A DNA stretch of 64,000 bases from an uncultured Bacteroidota bacterium (GTDB lineage Bacteria > Bacteroidota > Bacteroidia > B-17B0 > Aurantibacillaceae): positions 62,001 through 126,000 of the forward strand of contig CAITNS010000016.1 of the NCBI GenBank assembly GCA_903893815.1. Direction: 5' to 3'. Shown piece by piece: positions 28,238 to 38,433 of the stretch; the first letter of the stretch is position 1, and every line of letters begins with the position of its first letter. The notes beneath the pieces were generated by a model. That model worked only from the letters and a program-made list of their open reading frames with translations, ran no database searches and was not told the DNA's origin. The position numbers and the translations under genes are program-made.

Positions 28238-29482
28238 CTACTTAGCTTTTGTAGTATTAACATTTGAAGTATACTTGCTTTGGAAAGCTAAAAGAAACAA
28301 CAATCCGAAAAACAAAAAATAATAAACTCCCATTTGTCGTTCAAGTATCGATTCTGTAAACATAACTAAAACAGAAGAACATATATAAATAAATCCTAAA
28401 GGAAAGTTTTTGAGTTTTTTATAGATCATAGCTAATAAACCTAAAAACAATAATATCACGCCTACACCGTAGTTAATTCCGAGAGTTAAAAACTGATTGT
28501 GAGAATTAAAGTGAAAAAAATATCCTTTATAAAAGTTCACCATTAAATAACTTGAATCAATAATTTTTTGCGTGTTTCGTGCACCAACTCCAAAATAAAT
28601 ATCGTTTAAAAACAGATTTTTACTGCAATTAAAAATCACATTTCTTTCTAAAAGTGTATTATTAATTGTTGGCTGAAAAAAATAATTTGGTATTTCCAAA
28701 AGGCGATTTCTAAGCGAAGGGATAAGAAAAGAAATGCCTACAACAAAAACAAATGAGCATCCGTAAATAAACATTAATTGCTTCCTACTACTCACTTTTT
28801 TATAGCCAATCCATATCAGCCCAAGAATCAATATAATCAAAGGCATTTTTGAAGCAATGACAATATTTAATCCTATAATAAAAAATAGTGATATACTTAA
28901 AATCCATTTTAAATTTTTAGAGTATTTATCAAAATAATAAATAATCCATAATGAAGCAGTTGTACTAAATAACCCATAATAAATAGGATGTTGGCTTGAC
29001 ATTTCTTCAAATGATCTCCTGAACTCAAAAGCACCATTTTGGTAGGCTACTTCCGAAAATACATTACCCCAAAACAATAAGTTTAAAACTGTCATAAATG
29101 AAAGTATAGCTACCGAACTTATAAAACAATTTACGGCCTGTTTAATTTCGAGTTTCGAATTCAAACAGGCACTCAAATAAAAAACAATTGGGGCAGCGAA
29201 AAACAATAGCTTTTTTTCCAATTCAAAACGAATAACCTGGTTATTGGGGTATAACAAAAATTCAATGAGATACGGGACAAAAGGCAAGATGAACAAAGCA
29301 TACAATTTAAAAATAGAAAAATTAAACTTTGGTTTTTCTCTATAATAAAATAATAAGGTAAAAATCGTAAAACATATAAAAAAAATATTGATAAACTTTA
29401 TTGAAACAACTGGAAAAGTAAATAAAGCAAGAAACATTACTTGCCTTAATTTTTCAATATTCTCTTTTTTTACCAAAATCAT
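28238..29482 (-). CDS. O-antigen ligase / polymerase-like membrane protein
   Basis: Polytopic, FGVGARNTQ...HFNSHNQFLTLGINYGVGVILLF motif typical of Wzy/WaaL-type proteins. Confidence 0.85.
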   Translation of the reverse strand: MILVKKENIEKLRQVMFLALFTFPVVSIKFINIFFICFTIFTLLFYYREKPKFNFSIFKLYALFILPFVPYLIEFLLYPNNQVIRFELEKKLLFFAAPIVFYLSACLNSKLEIKQAVNCFISSVAILSFMTVLNLLFWGNVFSEVAYQNGAFEFRRSFEEMSSQHPIYYGLFSTTASLWIIYYFDKYSKNLKWILSISLFFIIGLNIVIASKMPLIILILGLIWIGYKKVSSRKQLMFIYGCSFVFVVGISFLIPSLRNRLLEIPNYFFQPTINNTLLERNVIFNCSKNLFLNDIYFGVGARNTQKIIDSSYLMVNFYKGYFFHFNSHNQFLTLGINYGVGVILLFLGLLAMIYKKLKNFPLGFIYICSSVLVMFTESILERQMGVYYFLFFGLLFLLAFQSKYTSNVNTTKAK

Positions 29483-30588
29483 TTACTACAAAAAGATTTA
29501 TATGTTTCCTCTACAAATGAGGTAAACTCATTACGAAATCTACTTTTATCAAAACGAGTTGTATTTTTTATAAAATCTGCTTCATGATAAACTTTCTTTT
29601 GAGTCTCAAATGATTCGATAGCTTTTTCTAAGTCATTAACAGTTTGTTTTTCAAAAAAACAACCAACACTTTCATTTACTGTCTCTTTATAACCTCCCAT
29701 TTGAGGCACAATGATGGGTGTGCCACAGGATTGCGCTTCCACAACTGTTATTCCGAAATCTTCGTTAGCATTTGCAATAAAAGCCTTAGCATTTTTAATT
29801 TTTTCTCTCAAATCATCCGTGCTGATGTAGCCCAATATTTGGACATTTGGAGTGGCTATTTTACTAAGTTTTTTTCGATTTGGTCCATCTCCAGCAACAA
29901 TAAGCTGTAAATGTGGGAATTTAGAAAAGGCTTTTATGATTTGTTCCGTTTTTTTATAAGCCACTAAGCGAGAAACCGTAAAATAATAATTTGCTTTTTT
30001 TGCTGTTATTTCAAAACTCGAGACATCTACTGGAGGATAAATAACAATAGCTTCTCTATTGTAATTCTTTTCGATTCTATTTTTTACATTGATGGAATTA
30101 GCCACAAAAAAATCAACTCGTGAATTTGATTTCAAATCCCACTTCTGAAGTCTATTTAAAAAATAATTAAAAATCATTTTCGAAAAGGAATTCTTCATTA
30201 CACTCAAATAATCTTGCCTCAGATCCCAAGCATAACGCATTGGGCTGTGACAATAACAAATATGCAATTGCGACTTTGTTTTTTGAATCCCTTTAGCAAC
30301 AGAACTAGATGAAGAAATAATCAAATCATATTTTGACAAATCAAGACTTTCTATAGCCCTAGGAAATAATGGAAATAAAAATCTATAAAATTTTTTAGAA
30401 AAAGGAATATTTTGAATAAAGCTAGTTTTTGCTATTTTACCTAAAAGATACTTTTCTCTTTTGTGTTCGTCATAAAAGTCAATTAAACTAAACACATCAG
30501 CTTCCGGATAACACACTAAAATTTCACGCACCACCTTCTCAGCTCCGCCAATGTCATTAAACCAATCGTGTACTAACGCTACCTTCAA
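29479..30588 (-). CDS. GT4-type glycosyltransferase
   Basis: MKVALVHDWFNDIGGAEKVV; NEDFGITVVEAQSCGTPII. Confidence 0.92.
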   Translation of the reverse strand: MKVALVHDWFNDIGGAEKVVREILVCYPEADVFSLIDFYDEHKREKYLLGKIAKTSFIQNIPFSKKFYRFLFPLFPRAIESLDLSKYDLIISSSSSVAKGIQKTKSQLHICYCHSPMRYAWDLRQDYLSVMKNSFSKMIFNYFLNRLQKWDLKSNSRVDFFVANSINVKNRIEKNYNREAIVIYPPVDVSSFEITAKKANYYFTVSRLVAYKKTEQIIKAFSKFPHLQLIVAGDGPNRKKLSKIATPNVQILGYISTDDLREKIKNAKAFIANANEDFGITVVEAQSCGTPIIVPQMGGYKETVNESVGCFFEKQTVNDLEKAIESFETQKKVYHEADFIKNTTRFDKSRFRNEFTSFVEETYKSFCSK

Positions 30589-30591
30589 TTT

Positions 30592-31626
30592 CTACAATTC
30601 TTGCAAAGTTTTTAAAATTAAAGAAACCGATTCATCAAAACTATATTTTCGCGTAAGTTTTTCAACATCTAAATCTGATATTGTTGCAGTATGCAGCCTT
30701 TGTAAAGCATGAATAAAATCGGATGGATTAGATGTACTAAAATAAATAGGTAAATTCTCAAACGATTCCTGAAACACTAATAAATCAGAACAAATAACAG
30801 GTGTTTTCAAACATAAACTTTCCAAAACAGGAATTCCAAAACCCTCATATAAAGACGGGTATACAAGCGCCTTCGCGTATTTAATAAAAGAGTAATATTG
30901 GGCTTCGGTGGTGTAGTTATGATAAATAATAGAAGGATGCACTCTTTTTGGAACTGAGTTAAAAACTGTTTGATCGCTATTTAAAATAACGAGTTTAAAA
31001 CCAAGCTTTTCTATCTCATTAATATGCTTCAAAACACCAGTCGTATTTTTACGAGGGTTATTCCCTCCAAGGAGTAAAATATAATTTTCCTGTATTTGTC
31101 GATTATCAATTTGAATATTAGTATTTAACCCATTTGGAATAATCTTTATATTCTCACTATCAATTTTGTAATGAGAAATAATTTCTTGTCTAGAAAATTC
31201 TGAAACAGTGAAAATTACTCTTGCAGACTTTGCAATTCTTGGAATCAAAAAACGATACCACTGTCTAAATCCTAGCGAAAACCACTTAAACCCTTTTTGC
31301 TCACAAGCTAAATCATGAATCGTAACAATTTGATGAATTGCAAATAAAGGAGCTGAATTGCAAAAATTAATTAAAATACTATTCGATTGCCTATTGACAT
31401 ACAAGGGCAAACTCCATTGTTCCCAAAAACTACTATTTGAAAAGAACCCAATTTTTTTAGTATTAAAACCATCAAATAGCAGATTAGATTTGGGCGTTAA
31501 AACCTCAAACGGAATATTTCGCCTTTTCATAGCCTCTATCATCCCGAGTGCGTATGCCTGTACCCCCGTTTTTTGCTGGGTTAAGAACTTGCCATTGATG
31601 TATATTTTACTGATAGACACAAACAT
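30592..31626 (-). CDS. GT4-type (mannosyltransferase-like) glycosyltransferase
   Basis: NGKFLTQQKTGVQAYALGMI; YPSLYEGFGIPVLESLCLKTPVI. Confidence 0.92.
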   Translation of the reverse strand: MFVSISKIYINGKFLTQQKTGVQAYALGMIEAMKRRNIPFEVLTPKSNLLFDGFNTKKIGFFSNSSFWEQWSLPLYVNRQSNSILINFCNSAPLFAIHQIVTIHDLACEQKGFKWFSLGFRQWYRFLIPRIAKSARVIFTVSEFSRQEIISHYKIDSENIKIIPNGLNTNIQIDNRQIQENYILLLGGNNPRKNTTGVLKHINEIEKLGFKLVILNSDQTVFNSVPKRVHPSIIYHNYTTEAQYYSFIKYAKALVYPSLYEGFGIPVLESLCLKTPVICSDLLVFQESFENLPIYFSTSNPSDFIHALQRLHTATISDLDVEKLTRKYSFDESVSLILKTLQEL

Positions 31627-31694
31627 AAATATAGATAAAAAAGCCCTTCAAAAATCAAAAAATATGGTCAAAAAAGGCTATTTTCGCTTAATTC

Positions 31695-32450
31695 ATGAAA
31701 AACACAAAAGGATATACTTTATATTTTTTAGTATATAAGAACTTACAGTTAAAATACAAGCATTCATTGCTTGGTTTTGTTTGGAGTTTTATACACCCAT
31801 TATTTTATTTATTGATTTTTAATTTTGTCTTTTCTAAGGCCTTTTCGGAAATCGAAAACTATTCACTATTTGTGTTAAGTGGTTTAATATTTTGGGTTTA
31901 CTTTTCGGGAAGTTGCAATCAATTGTCTCAAACATTTATTAAAAACACTCATCTCATTAAATCTCTTCAAGTAAAAAAAATATTATACCCCATCTCCGAA
32001 CAATTAACAGAACTTGTTAGTTTTTTAGCAGGCTTTATATTATTTATTGGCTTAATGGTTTATTTGAACTTAAATGTGAATATCACCATCCTTTATATTA
32101 TTCCAATTATAATTCTGTTTTCTATTTTCACATTTTCAGTTGGTTTAATTCTTGGTTCATTGAATGTTTTTTTTAGAGACATTGGTATTTTATGGAACAC
32201 ACTTAATCCTGCGCTATTCTACTTAACACCTATTGCTTATGCAATCGATATTATTCCTCAAGAATACTCCTTTTATTTTAAATTCAATCCGCTTTACCAC
32301 TTTCTATATATTATTCGAAATGTCTTACATCAAGGATGTGCGCCTGAATTTTATCACAGCCTATTTTGTTTAATTATTACTCTTATAACGGTAATAATAA
32401 GTGCTTATATTTATAAGAAAACCAAAAACGGCTTTATCTCCAATTTATAA
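31695..32450 (+). CDS. Polysaccharide ABC exporter permease (Wzm-type)
   Basis: YKHSLLGFVWSFIHPLFYLLIFNFVFSK; FRDIGILWNTLNPALFYLTPIAY. Confidence 0.92.
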   Translation: MKNTKGYTLYFLVYKNLQLKYKHSLLGFVWSFIHPLFYLLIFNFVFSKAFSEIENYSLFVLSGLIFWVYFSGSCNQLSQTFIKNTHLIKSLQVKKILYPISEQLTELVSFLAGFILFIGLMVYLNLNVNITILYIIPIIILFSIFTFSVGLILGSLNVFFRDIGILWNTLNPALFYLTPIAYAIDIIPQEYSFYFKFNPLYHFLYIIRNVLHQGCAPEFYHSLFCLIITLITVIISAYIYKKTKNGFISNL

Positions 32451-33190
32451 TGAAAGAAATTGCAATAGAATTAAATAATGTTTGCGTTAGTTATCTCCAT
32501 AACCGACGCGGCATTTATTCTATTAAAGATTTTGTTTTAAAAGGAGGGATATTTTCACCATTCGAATATAAATCTGTATTACACAATATCAATCTAACCG
32601 TTTATAAGGGAGAATCTTTAGGAATACTCGGCAGAAATGGAGAAGGCAAAAGCACTTTACTAAGAACTATAGCAGGTATTATTACTCCAACATCGGGTAC
32701 CTGTAAAGTTCATATAGAAATATCTCCTTTACTAGCTTTAGGCGCAGGCTTAGAATTAGAACTCACTGGAATTGAAAATATAAAGATATATAATGCCCTT
32801 AGTGGAAATTTTAATAAAAAAACAATCTCCTCAGTTATTGATAACGTTGCAAATTTTTCTGAATTATCGATGGAACAATTGCAAATGCCAACAAAAATGT
32901 ATTCCACTGGTATGTTAGCGCGTTTAGCGTTTAGCAGTGTTGTAACGTCTCAACCGGATTTAATGATGATTGATGAAGTAATGGCAGTTGGCGACAAAGG
33001 CTTTCAAGAAAAATGTAAAAAAAGAATACACGAAATAAAACAAGCAGGCGCCACTATACTATTTGTTTCACATAATCCAGATGAAATATTGGAAATATGC
33101 GAACGAGGAATTTGCTTAGAACACGGTAAAATAAGTTATGATGGAACTTCTGCAGAAGCTTCAAAAACGTATTTAAAATTATTTAATTAA
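32450..33190 (+). CDS. Polysaccharide ABC exporter ATPase (Wzt/KpsT-type, no C-terminal binding domain)
   Basis: GRNGEGKSTLLR; YSTGMLARLAFS; LMMIDEVMAVGD. Confidence 0.93.
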   Translation: MKEIAIELNNVCVSYLHNRRGIYSIKDFVLKGGIFSPFEYKSVLHNINLTVYKGESLGILGRNGEGKSTLLRTIAGIITPTSGTCKVHIEISPLLALGAGLELELTGIENIKIYNALSGNFNKKTISSVIDNVANFSELSMEQLQMPTKMYSTGMLARLAFSSVVTSQPDLMMIDEVMAVGDKGFQEKCKKRIHEIKQAGATILFVSHNPDEILEICERGICLEHGKISYDGTSAEASKTYLKLFN

Positions 33191-35316
33191 TGCCTCAAAA
33201 AGGAAACATAAAAGAAAAACTTACTTTAAAAGAACGTAATGAACTACTTGATTTAAAATTAAAATCAAGAGACGAGTTGGTGAATGAAGTTGTTAAGTCA
33301 AAGAACGATATCAAGCACCTTCACGAACAGCTAAATAATGCCTTCCGAAGCATAGATCAATTAATTAAACGAGTAGCCGAATTAGAAAGTAGTAAATATT
33401 ATAGATTTAAAAAATACATATCCTTATACATAAAACGCTTACGTGGTAATGTAAAAAAAGGGAATAAGAAAAATATCTTCTCCATACTTTACAATTACGT
33501 TTTTAAGAGAGGTGGGAGAATTGCCCGGATTATTTTCGCGAAAGTATTAAAGCACGTTTATCTTTTAGTAGAAATTAAAAAAGTAATGATTATAGAAGTG
33601 TTTACTGATATACTTTCCAATCAGGCAGATTACAATCAATTTTTAACCAGACGTATTCTAACAAAAGATAAGAAAAAACAAATTTTAAAAACTCAAAAAA
33701 CATTTTCTTACAAACCATTGGTAAGCATTGTCGTTCCCGTTTACAATCCTCCTATCGAGTTCTTTAAAAAAGCAATAGATTCAATTATCAATCAATACTA
33801 TGGTAATTGGGAAATATGTTTGGCAGATGATTGTTCGACAGACGAAGAAGTAAAAGAAATAATTGAAGAATATAGAAAAAAACACACCAATATAAAGGTT
33901 GTATATAGAACTGAAAATGGACATATTTCACGAGCATCAAACTCTGCGCTAGAATTAGTAACTGGAGAATATGCTTTGTTAATGGATCAAGACGATGTAT
34001 TGCGAGAAAACGCCTTATTTGAAATTGTAAAATTAATTAATGAAAAGCCAAATGCTGATTTAATATATACAGATGAAGATAAGATTGACGAAAACGACAT
34101 ACATTCCGTTCCTCATTTTAAACCAGACTGGAGCCCAGATAGTTTATTGTCTAGAAATTACTTAGGACATGTATGTATTTTTAAAACCAATCAGTTAAAA
34201 GCTATCAATGGATGGCGCGTTGGTTTTGAAGGAAGTCAGGATTACGATTTAGTGTTGAGATATACGGAGAAATATACAAACATCTATCATATACCTGAAG
34301 TACTTTATCATTGGCGTATACATCAACAAAGTGCGGCGTCAGCAGAAAGTGCAAAGCCATACGCATACAGGGCAGCGCAACAAGCCTTGACTGAAGCGAT
34401 GGAACGCAGAGGATATGTTGGGCATTTTGACTTCTTAGATGGATTCAGAGGCTACCAAGTGCGGATAGATTTAAAAAACACAGATGATCTAGTCAGTATT
34501 ATTATTCCAACAAAAAACAAGCAAGATTATTTAATTAAGTGTATTGAGTCAATTACAAAATTATCCACTTATAAAAATTATGAAATTATTTTAATTGATA
34601 ACAATAGCGATGAAAAAGGATTTTTTAAGACTGTTGACAAGTGGAAGAATCAATCTCAATTTAAGTTCAAAGTAATTCGAGATGAAAAATCTTTCAACTT
34701 TGCTAGATTAATGAATGTAGGACGAGCCAATGCTTCTGGAAAATATTTAATCTTACTAAATAACGATACAGAAGTTATCACACCTGATTGGATTGAAGGC
34801 ATGATGGAACATGCTCAACGACCAGAGATTGGCGTAGTAGGCTGTAAATTGCTATACGATGACGATACCATTCAGCACGCTGGAGTAATTGTAGGTATAG
34901 CGGGCGTTGCCTCCCATGCTTTTATTGGTGATGATAGAGACGGGCCAGGATATTTCAACTATATCAATTTACTAAACAATTATTCATCATTAACTGCGGC
35001 ATGCGTGATGATGCGTGCCGAAGTGTATGATAAAGCAAATGGCTTTAGTGAAGAATTTGTAGTTGAATATAACGATGTGGATTTTTGCTTGAAAGTATTA
35101 GAAGAAGGATATCGTAATTTATACGTGCCGCATGTAGAATTGTACCATTACGAATCCATCTCAAGAGGACATCCACATGCCACATCAGAATCATACAAAC
35201 GACATGTAAAAGAAGTCAATAAATTCAGAAAAAAATGGATGAAATACATAGATCATGATCCTTGCTATAATCCAAATTTATCATTAGGAACAGAACATTT
35301 TAATATTAAAATATAA
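33190..35316 (+). CDS. Dual-domain GT2 glycosyltransferase with N-terminal coiled coil
   Basis: PLVSIVVPVYNPP..LADDCSTDEE and LVSIIIPTKNK..ILIDNNSDEKG; TAN-start overlap. Confidence 0.92.
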   Translation: MPQKGNIKEKLTLKERNELLDLKLKSRDELVNEVVKSKNDIKHLHEQLNNAFRSIDQLIKRVAELESSKYYRFKKYISLYIKRLRGNVKKGNKKNIFSILYNYVFKRGGRIARIIFAKVLKHVYLLVEIKKVMIIEVFTDILSNQADYNQFLTRRILTKDKKKQILKTQKTFSYKPLVSIVVPVYNPPIEFFKKAIDSIINQYYGNWEICLADDCSTDEEVKEIIEEYRKKHTNIKVVYRTENGHISRASNSALELVTGEYALLMDQDDVLRENALFEIVKLINEKPNADLIYTDEDKIDENDIHSVPHFKPDWSPDSLLSRNYLGHVCIFKTNQLKAINGWRVGFEGSQDYDLVLRYTEKYTNIYHIPEVLYHWRIHQQSAASAESAKPYAYRAAQQALTEAMERRGYVGHFDFLDGFRGYQVRIDLKNTDDLVSIIIPTKNKQDYLIKCIESITKLSTYKNYEIILIDNNSDEKGFFKTVDKWKNQSQFKFKVIRDEKSFNFARLMNVGRANASGKYLILLNNDTEVITPDWIEGMMEHAQRPEIGVVGCKLLYDDDTIQHAGVIVGIAGVASHAFIGDDRDGPGYFNYINLLNNYSSLTAACVMMRAEVYDKANGFSEEFVVEYNDVDFCLKVLEEGYRNLYVPHVELYHYESISRGHPHATSESYKRHVKEVNKFRKKWMKYIDHDPCYNPNLSLGTEHFNIKI

Positions 35317-35323
35317 TTGATAT

Positions 35324-36715
35324 ATGGTATTTAGCTCCGTCATATTTTTATTTTACTTTTTACCTATAGTTTTGCTTGGAAACTTCTTATTAAGAAATAT
35401 TCAACTAAAAAATCTATTTCTATTAATATGTAGTTTGCTTTTTTACATGTGGGGAGAAGGTGAACTTGTAGTACTAGTAATACTATCAGCTCTATTTAAT
35501 TACTTAATTGGACTTGGCTTAGCTTATTCTCGTATTCCAAAAGCCATATTAATTATTGGCATTTTACTTAACATTGGATTATTAGGCTATTATAAATATT
35601 ATGAATTTATCATAGAAAATCTAAACGTACTTGGATTCAATATCGTTCATCAAAATAGCATCTTACTCCCAATAGGTATTTCATTCTTCACCTTTCATGG
35701 CTTGTCATACATTATTGATGTTTACAGGGATAAAAAATTAGTTCAAAAAAATGTTTCAAATTTGCTTTTATATATTACGTTCTTCCCACAGTTAGTAGCT
35801 GGCCCAATTGTAAGGTATCACGACATTTCTCAACAGTTAAACAAAAGAGAAGTAAGCGTTGATAAAATGACGGAAGGAATAAAAAGATTCATTATTGGGT
35901 TAGCAAAAAAGATATTAATTGCAAATACACTAGGTGCACTAGCTACACAAATTTTTAGCACAGATACCTCATTAATTGGAACTGGCCCAGTATGGCTGGC
36001 AATCATAGCTTATAGTTTTCAAATATACTACGATTTTTCAGGGTATTCAGATATGGCAATAGGACTGGCCAAATTTTTCGGCTTCGACTTTCCTGAAAAT
36101 TTTAACTTTCCTTACATAAGCAAATCAGTGAAAGAATTTTGGCAACGCTGGCACTTATCCCTATCGAATTGGTTTAAAGACTATTTATACATTCCGCTAG
36201 GAGGAAGTAAAAATGGCAATTTTAAAACATACAGAAATTTAATGATTGTATTCCTATGCACTGGCATTTGGCATGGAGCTTCATGGAATTTTATCGTCTG
36301 GGGCTGTACTCATGGAATACTTATCATCATTGAAAGACTATTTCTATTAAAGTACTTAGAGAAATCTTCCATCATTTCAAGAATATATTTAATGACAACA
36401 ATTGTTACAACCTGGTTGTTTTTTACTATAGAAGATTTTAGCAAAATTATTATCTACCTAAAAAAAATGTACTTTATATCTGGTACAAGCGGAATTCTTC
36501 ATTTAAACGTCTTTATGTCGTTAGAAACTGTGACAATTCTAGTGCTCGCAATAATTTTTTCTGTTCCTTGGCACAGAATTATTATAATAAAAACACCCAA
36601 AACCGTAACAATAGCAAATTATTTAAACACGATTTTTCTGCTAGTACTATTTTTATTATGTATTAGCAATTTAGCGTCAGAAACGTATAATCCATTTATA
36701 TATTTTCGTTTTTAA
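35324..36715 (+). CDS. MBOAT family O-acyltransferase (AlgI-like)
   Basis: FFPQLVAGPIVRY; YYDFSGYSDMAIGLAKFFGFDFPENFNFPY; CTGIWHGASWNFIVWGCTHG. Confidence 0.95.
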   Translation: MVFSSVIFLFYFLPIVLLGNFLLRNIQLKNLFLLICSLLFYMWGEGELVVLVILSALFNYLIGLGLAYSRIPKAILIIGILLNIGLLGYYKYYEFIIENLNVLGFNIVHQNSILLPIGISFFTFHGLSYIIDVYRDKKLVQKNVSNLLLYITFFPQLVAGPIVRYHDISQQLNKREVSVDKMTEGIKRFIIGLAKKILIANTLGALATQIFSTDTSLIGTGPVWLAIIAYSFQIYYDFSGYSDMAIGLAKFFGFDFPENFNFPYISKSVKEFWQRWHLSLSNWFKDYLYIPLGGSKNGNFKTYRNLMIVFLCTGIWHGASWNFIVWGCTHGILIIIERLFLLKYLEKSSIISRIYLMTTIVTTWLFFTIEDFSKIIIYLKKMYFISGTSGILHLNVFMSLETVTILVLAIIFSVPWHRIIIIKTPKTVTIANYLNTIFLLVLFLLCISNLASETYNPFIYFRF

Positions 36716-38433
36716 TGAGAAAATATATAAATACTTTTTGGCTCAGCGCGTGTCTTATACTAATGAGCACCCTTTCGGTACTTATTACAAAACGATACTT
36801 TTCTCAAAGTAGTGTTATAACTATTCAAATAGATTATCAAGCCTATTCCGACGAAGACTTAACTCTATACTGGAACACCAGCAAAGGAATCCATCCAAAA
36901 AATTACTTAACCCAAACTACTTCGATAAAAAAGAACAAATACTCGTATTCTTTGCGAGACGCTGATTCTTTAATTGAAATAAGAATAGATCCCGACACTG
37001 GGTTCATTTTAGCGCATATTAATGAAATTAACATCACTGGTTTAATACAACCAATTAAAATAAATGATTTTAGTAATGTAAAATCAAATGGATTAATTAT
37101 CACCAAAAACAATTCCGGTTACTATATTCAACGACAAGTAAATAATTATGACCCAAATTTCACAATCACTATTCCACCATCAGTAAGACAAGTAAATCAT
37201 CAGCTACTTACTATCGATGTTATTCTGTATATAATATCACTAGTATTTTCGGTACTCCTATTTCTAATATTCAAAACAAAGCTGTTAATGATGTTAGAAA
37301 AACAAAGTCTCAATAAAATTTCACTGATTTTTGTTTTCATTAGTGTCATTTCGAGTTATTGGATAAATAGCGTTTTAAAATTTTATAAAGCACCAGCGAG
37401 TATTGAAAACAGAAAACTTGCTGATAAACCCGAAACAGACAGTGTTTTTCATAAAAGCAAGCTATACTTCGCAAACTACACAACGTGGTTTAATGATCAT
37501 TTCCCCTACAAAAGTATTTTAGTTCACACGAACTCAATATTTAAACTCAACGTATTTAAAACATCCCCAATGCCAAATAGTATGTTTATTGGAAAAAATT
37601 TTGAGTTTTACACATCAAACGAATTATTAAGGGATGATATAACTGGAAAAAAACGATTAACCGATGAAGAAATAAATTACATGTATGGAGTTACTCTGTC
37701 AAAAAAAGTATTTCTCGAAAATCAAAATATCAGCTTTTACTTAACTATACCGCCTTCCAAACAAACAACCTATCAAAACCTACTACCAGATTACTTATCC
37801 TTACAATTAAAAGGAAAAAAAATGGGGCTACAGTTTATTGATAGACTTCGAAAAGAAAATGCGACTTTTTATATCGACGTTATTGATCTATTAAACGAAC
37901 GACACAAAAAATATCCAAAAGAAAAACTATTTTACAAATACGACATCCATTGGAGTGAATGGGGTGCATTTTTAGGTTATCAAAAACTGATTAACACCAT
38001 TAATCTAAAACATCCTTTTGTGGGCAAAGCTTTGAATTTTAATGAAGTGGATTTAAAAATTGAATACAGTAATGATGCTGATTTGGCTAAGTTAATTTTA
38101 ATGCAAAACGAATTCAAAAAAGAACGCTACATTTTTACACCAAAAATAAAAGACACCATTACTGAAACCATGATAAATGGTATTACCCAGTTTCCAATTT
38201 TCAAACACTACAACCCACATGGTAAAGGAAAACTATTGATGTTTAGAGACTCATATACTGAACAATGGCGCAACCTAATAGCCCATCATTTTAAAGAATC
38301 AGTTTTTATATGGGATCCAACTATTTCACAAAAATTAATAAACGAATACAAACCCGATATCGTTATTCAAGAAAATTGCGAGATGTTACTGTTTTATTTA
38401 TTTAATGCTGTTCAAGTAAATGAGCAAAAGTAA
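36715..38433 (+). CDS. AlgJ/AlgX-like SGNH O-acetyltransferase
   Basis: YKYDIHWSEWGAFLGYQKLI (D-x-H motif); LLMFRDSYTEQW. Confidence 0.85.
   Translation: MRKYINTFWLSACLILMSTLSVLITKRYFSQSSVITIQIDYQAYSDEDLTLYWNTSKGIHPKNYLTQTTSIKKNKYSYSLRDADSLIEIRIDPDTGFILAHINEINITGLIQPIKINDFSNVKSNGLIITKNNSGYYIQRQVNNYDPNFTITIPPSVRQVNHQLLTIDVILYIISLVFSVLLFLIFKTKLLMMLEKQSLNKISLIFVFISVISSYWINSVLKFYKAPASIENRKLADKPETDSVFHKSKLYFANYTTWFNDHFPYKSILVHTNSIFKLNVFKTSPMPNSMFIGKNFEFYTSNELLRDDITGKKRLTDEEINYMYGVTLSKKVFLENQNISFYLTIPPSKQTTYQNLLPDYLSLQLKGKKMGLQFIDRLRKENATFYIDVIDLLNERHKKYPKEKLFYKYDIHWSEWGAFLGYQKLINTINLKHPFVGKALNFNEVDLKIEYSNDADLAKLILMQNEFKKERYIFTPKIKDTITETMINGITQFPIFKHYNPHGKGKLLMFRDSYTEQWRNLIAHHFKESVFIWDPTISQKLINEYKPDIVIQENCEMLLFYLFNAVQVNEQK

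Noticed and set aside
31358-31738. 126-aa plus-strand ORF
   Set aside because: Antisense of a glycosyltransferase and running into the Wzm start; the divergent promoter region explains this interval better.
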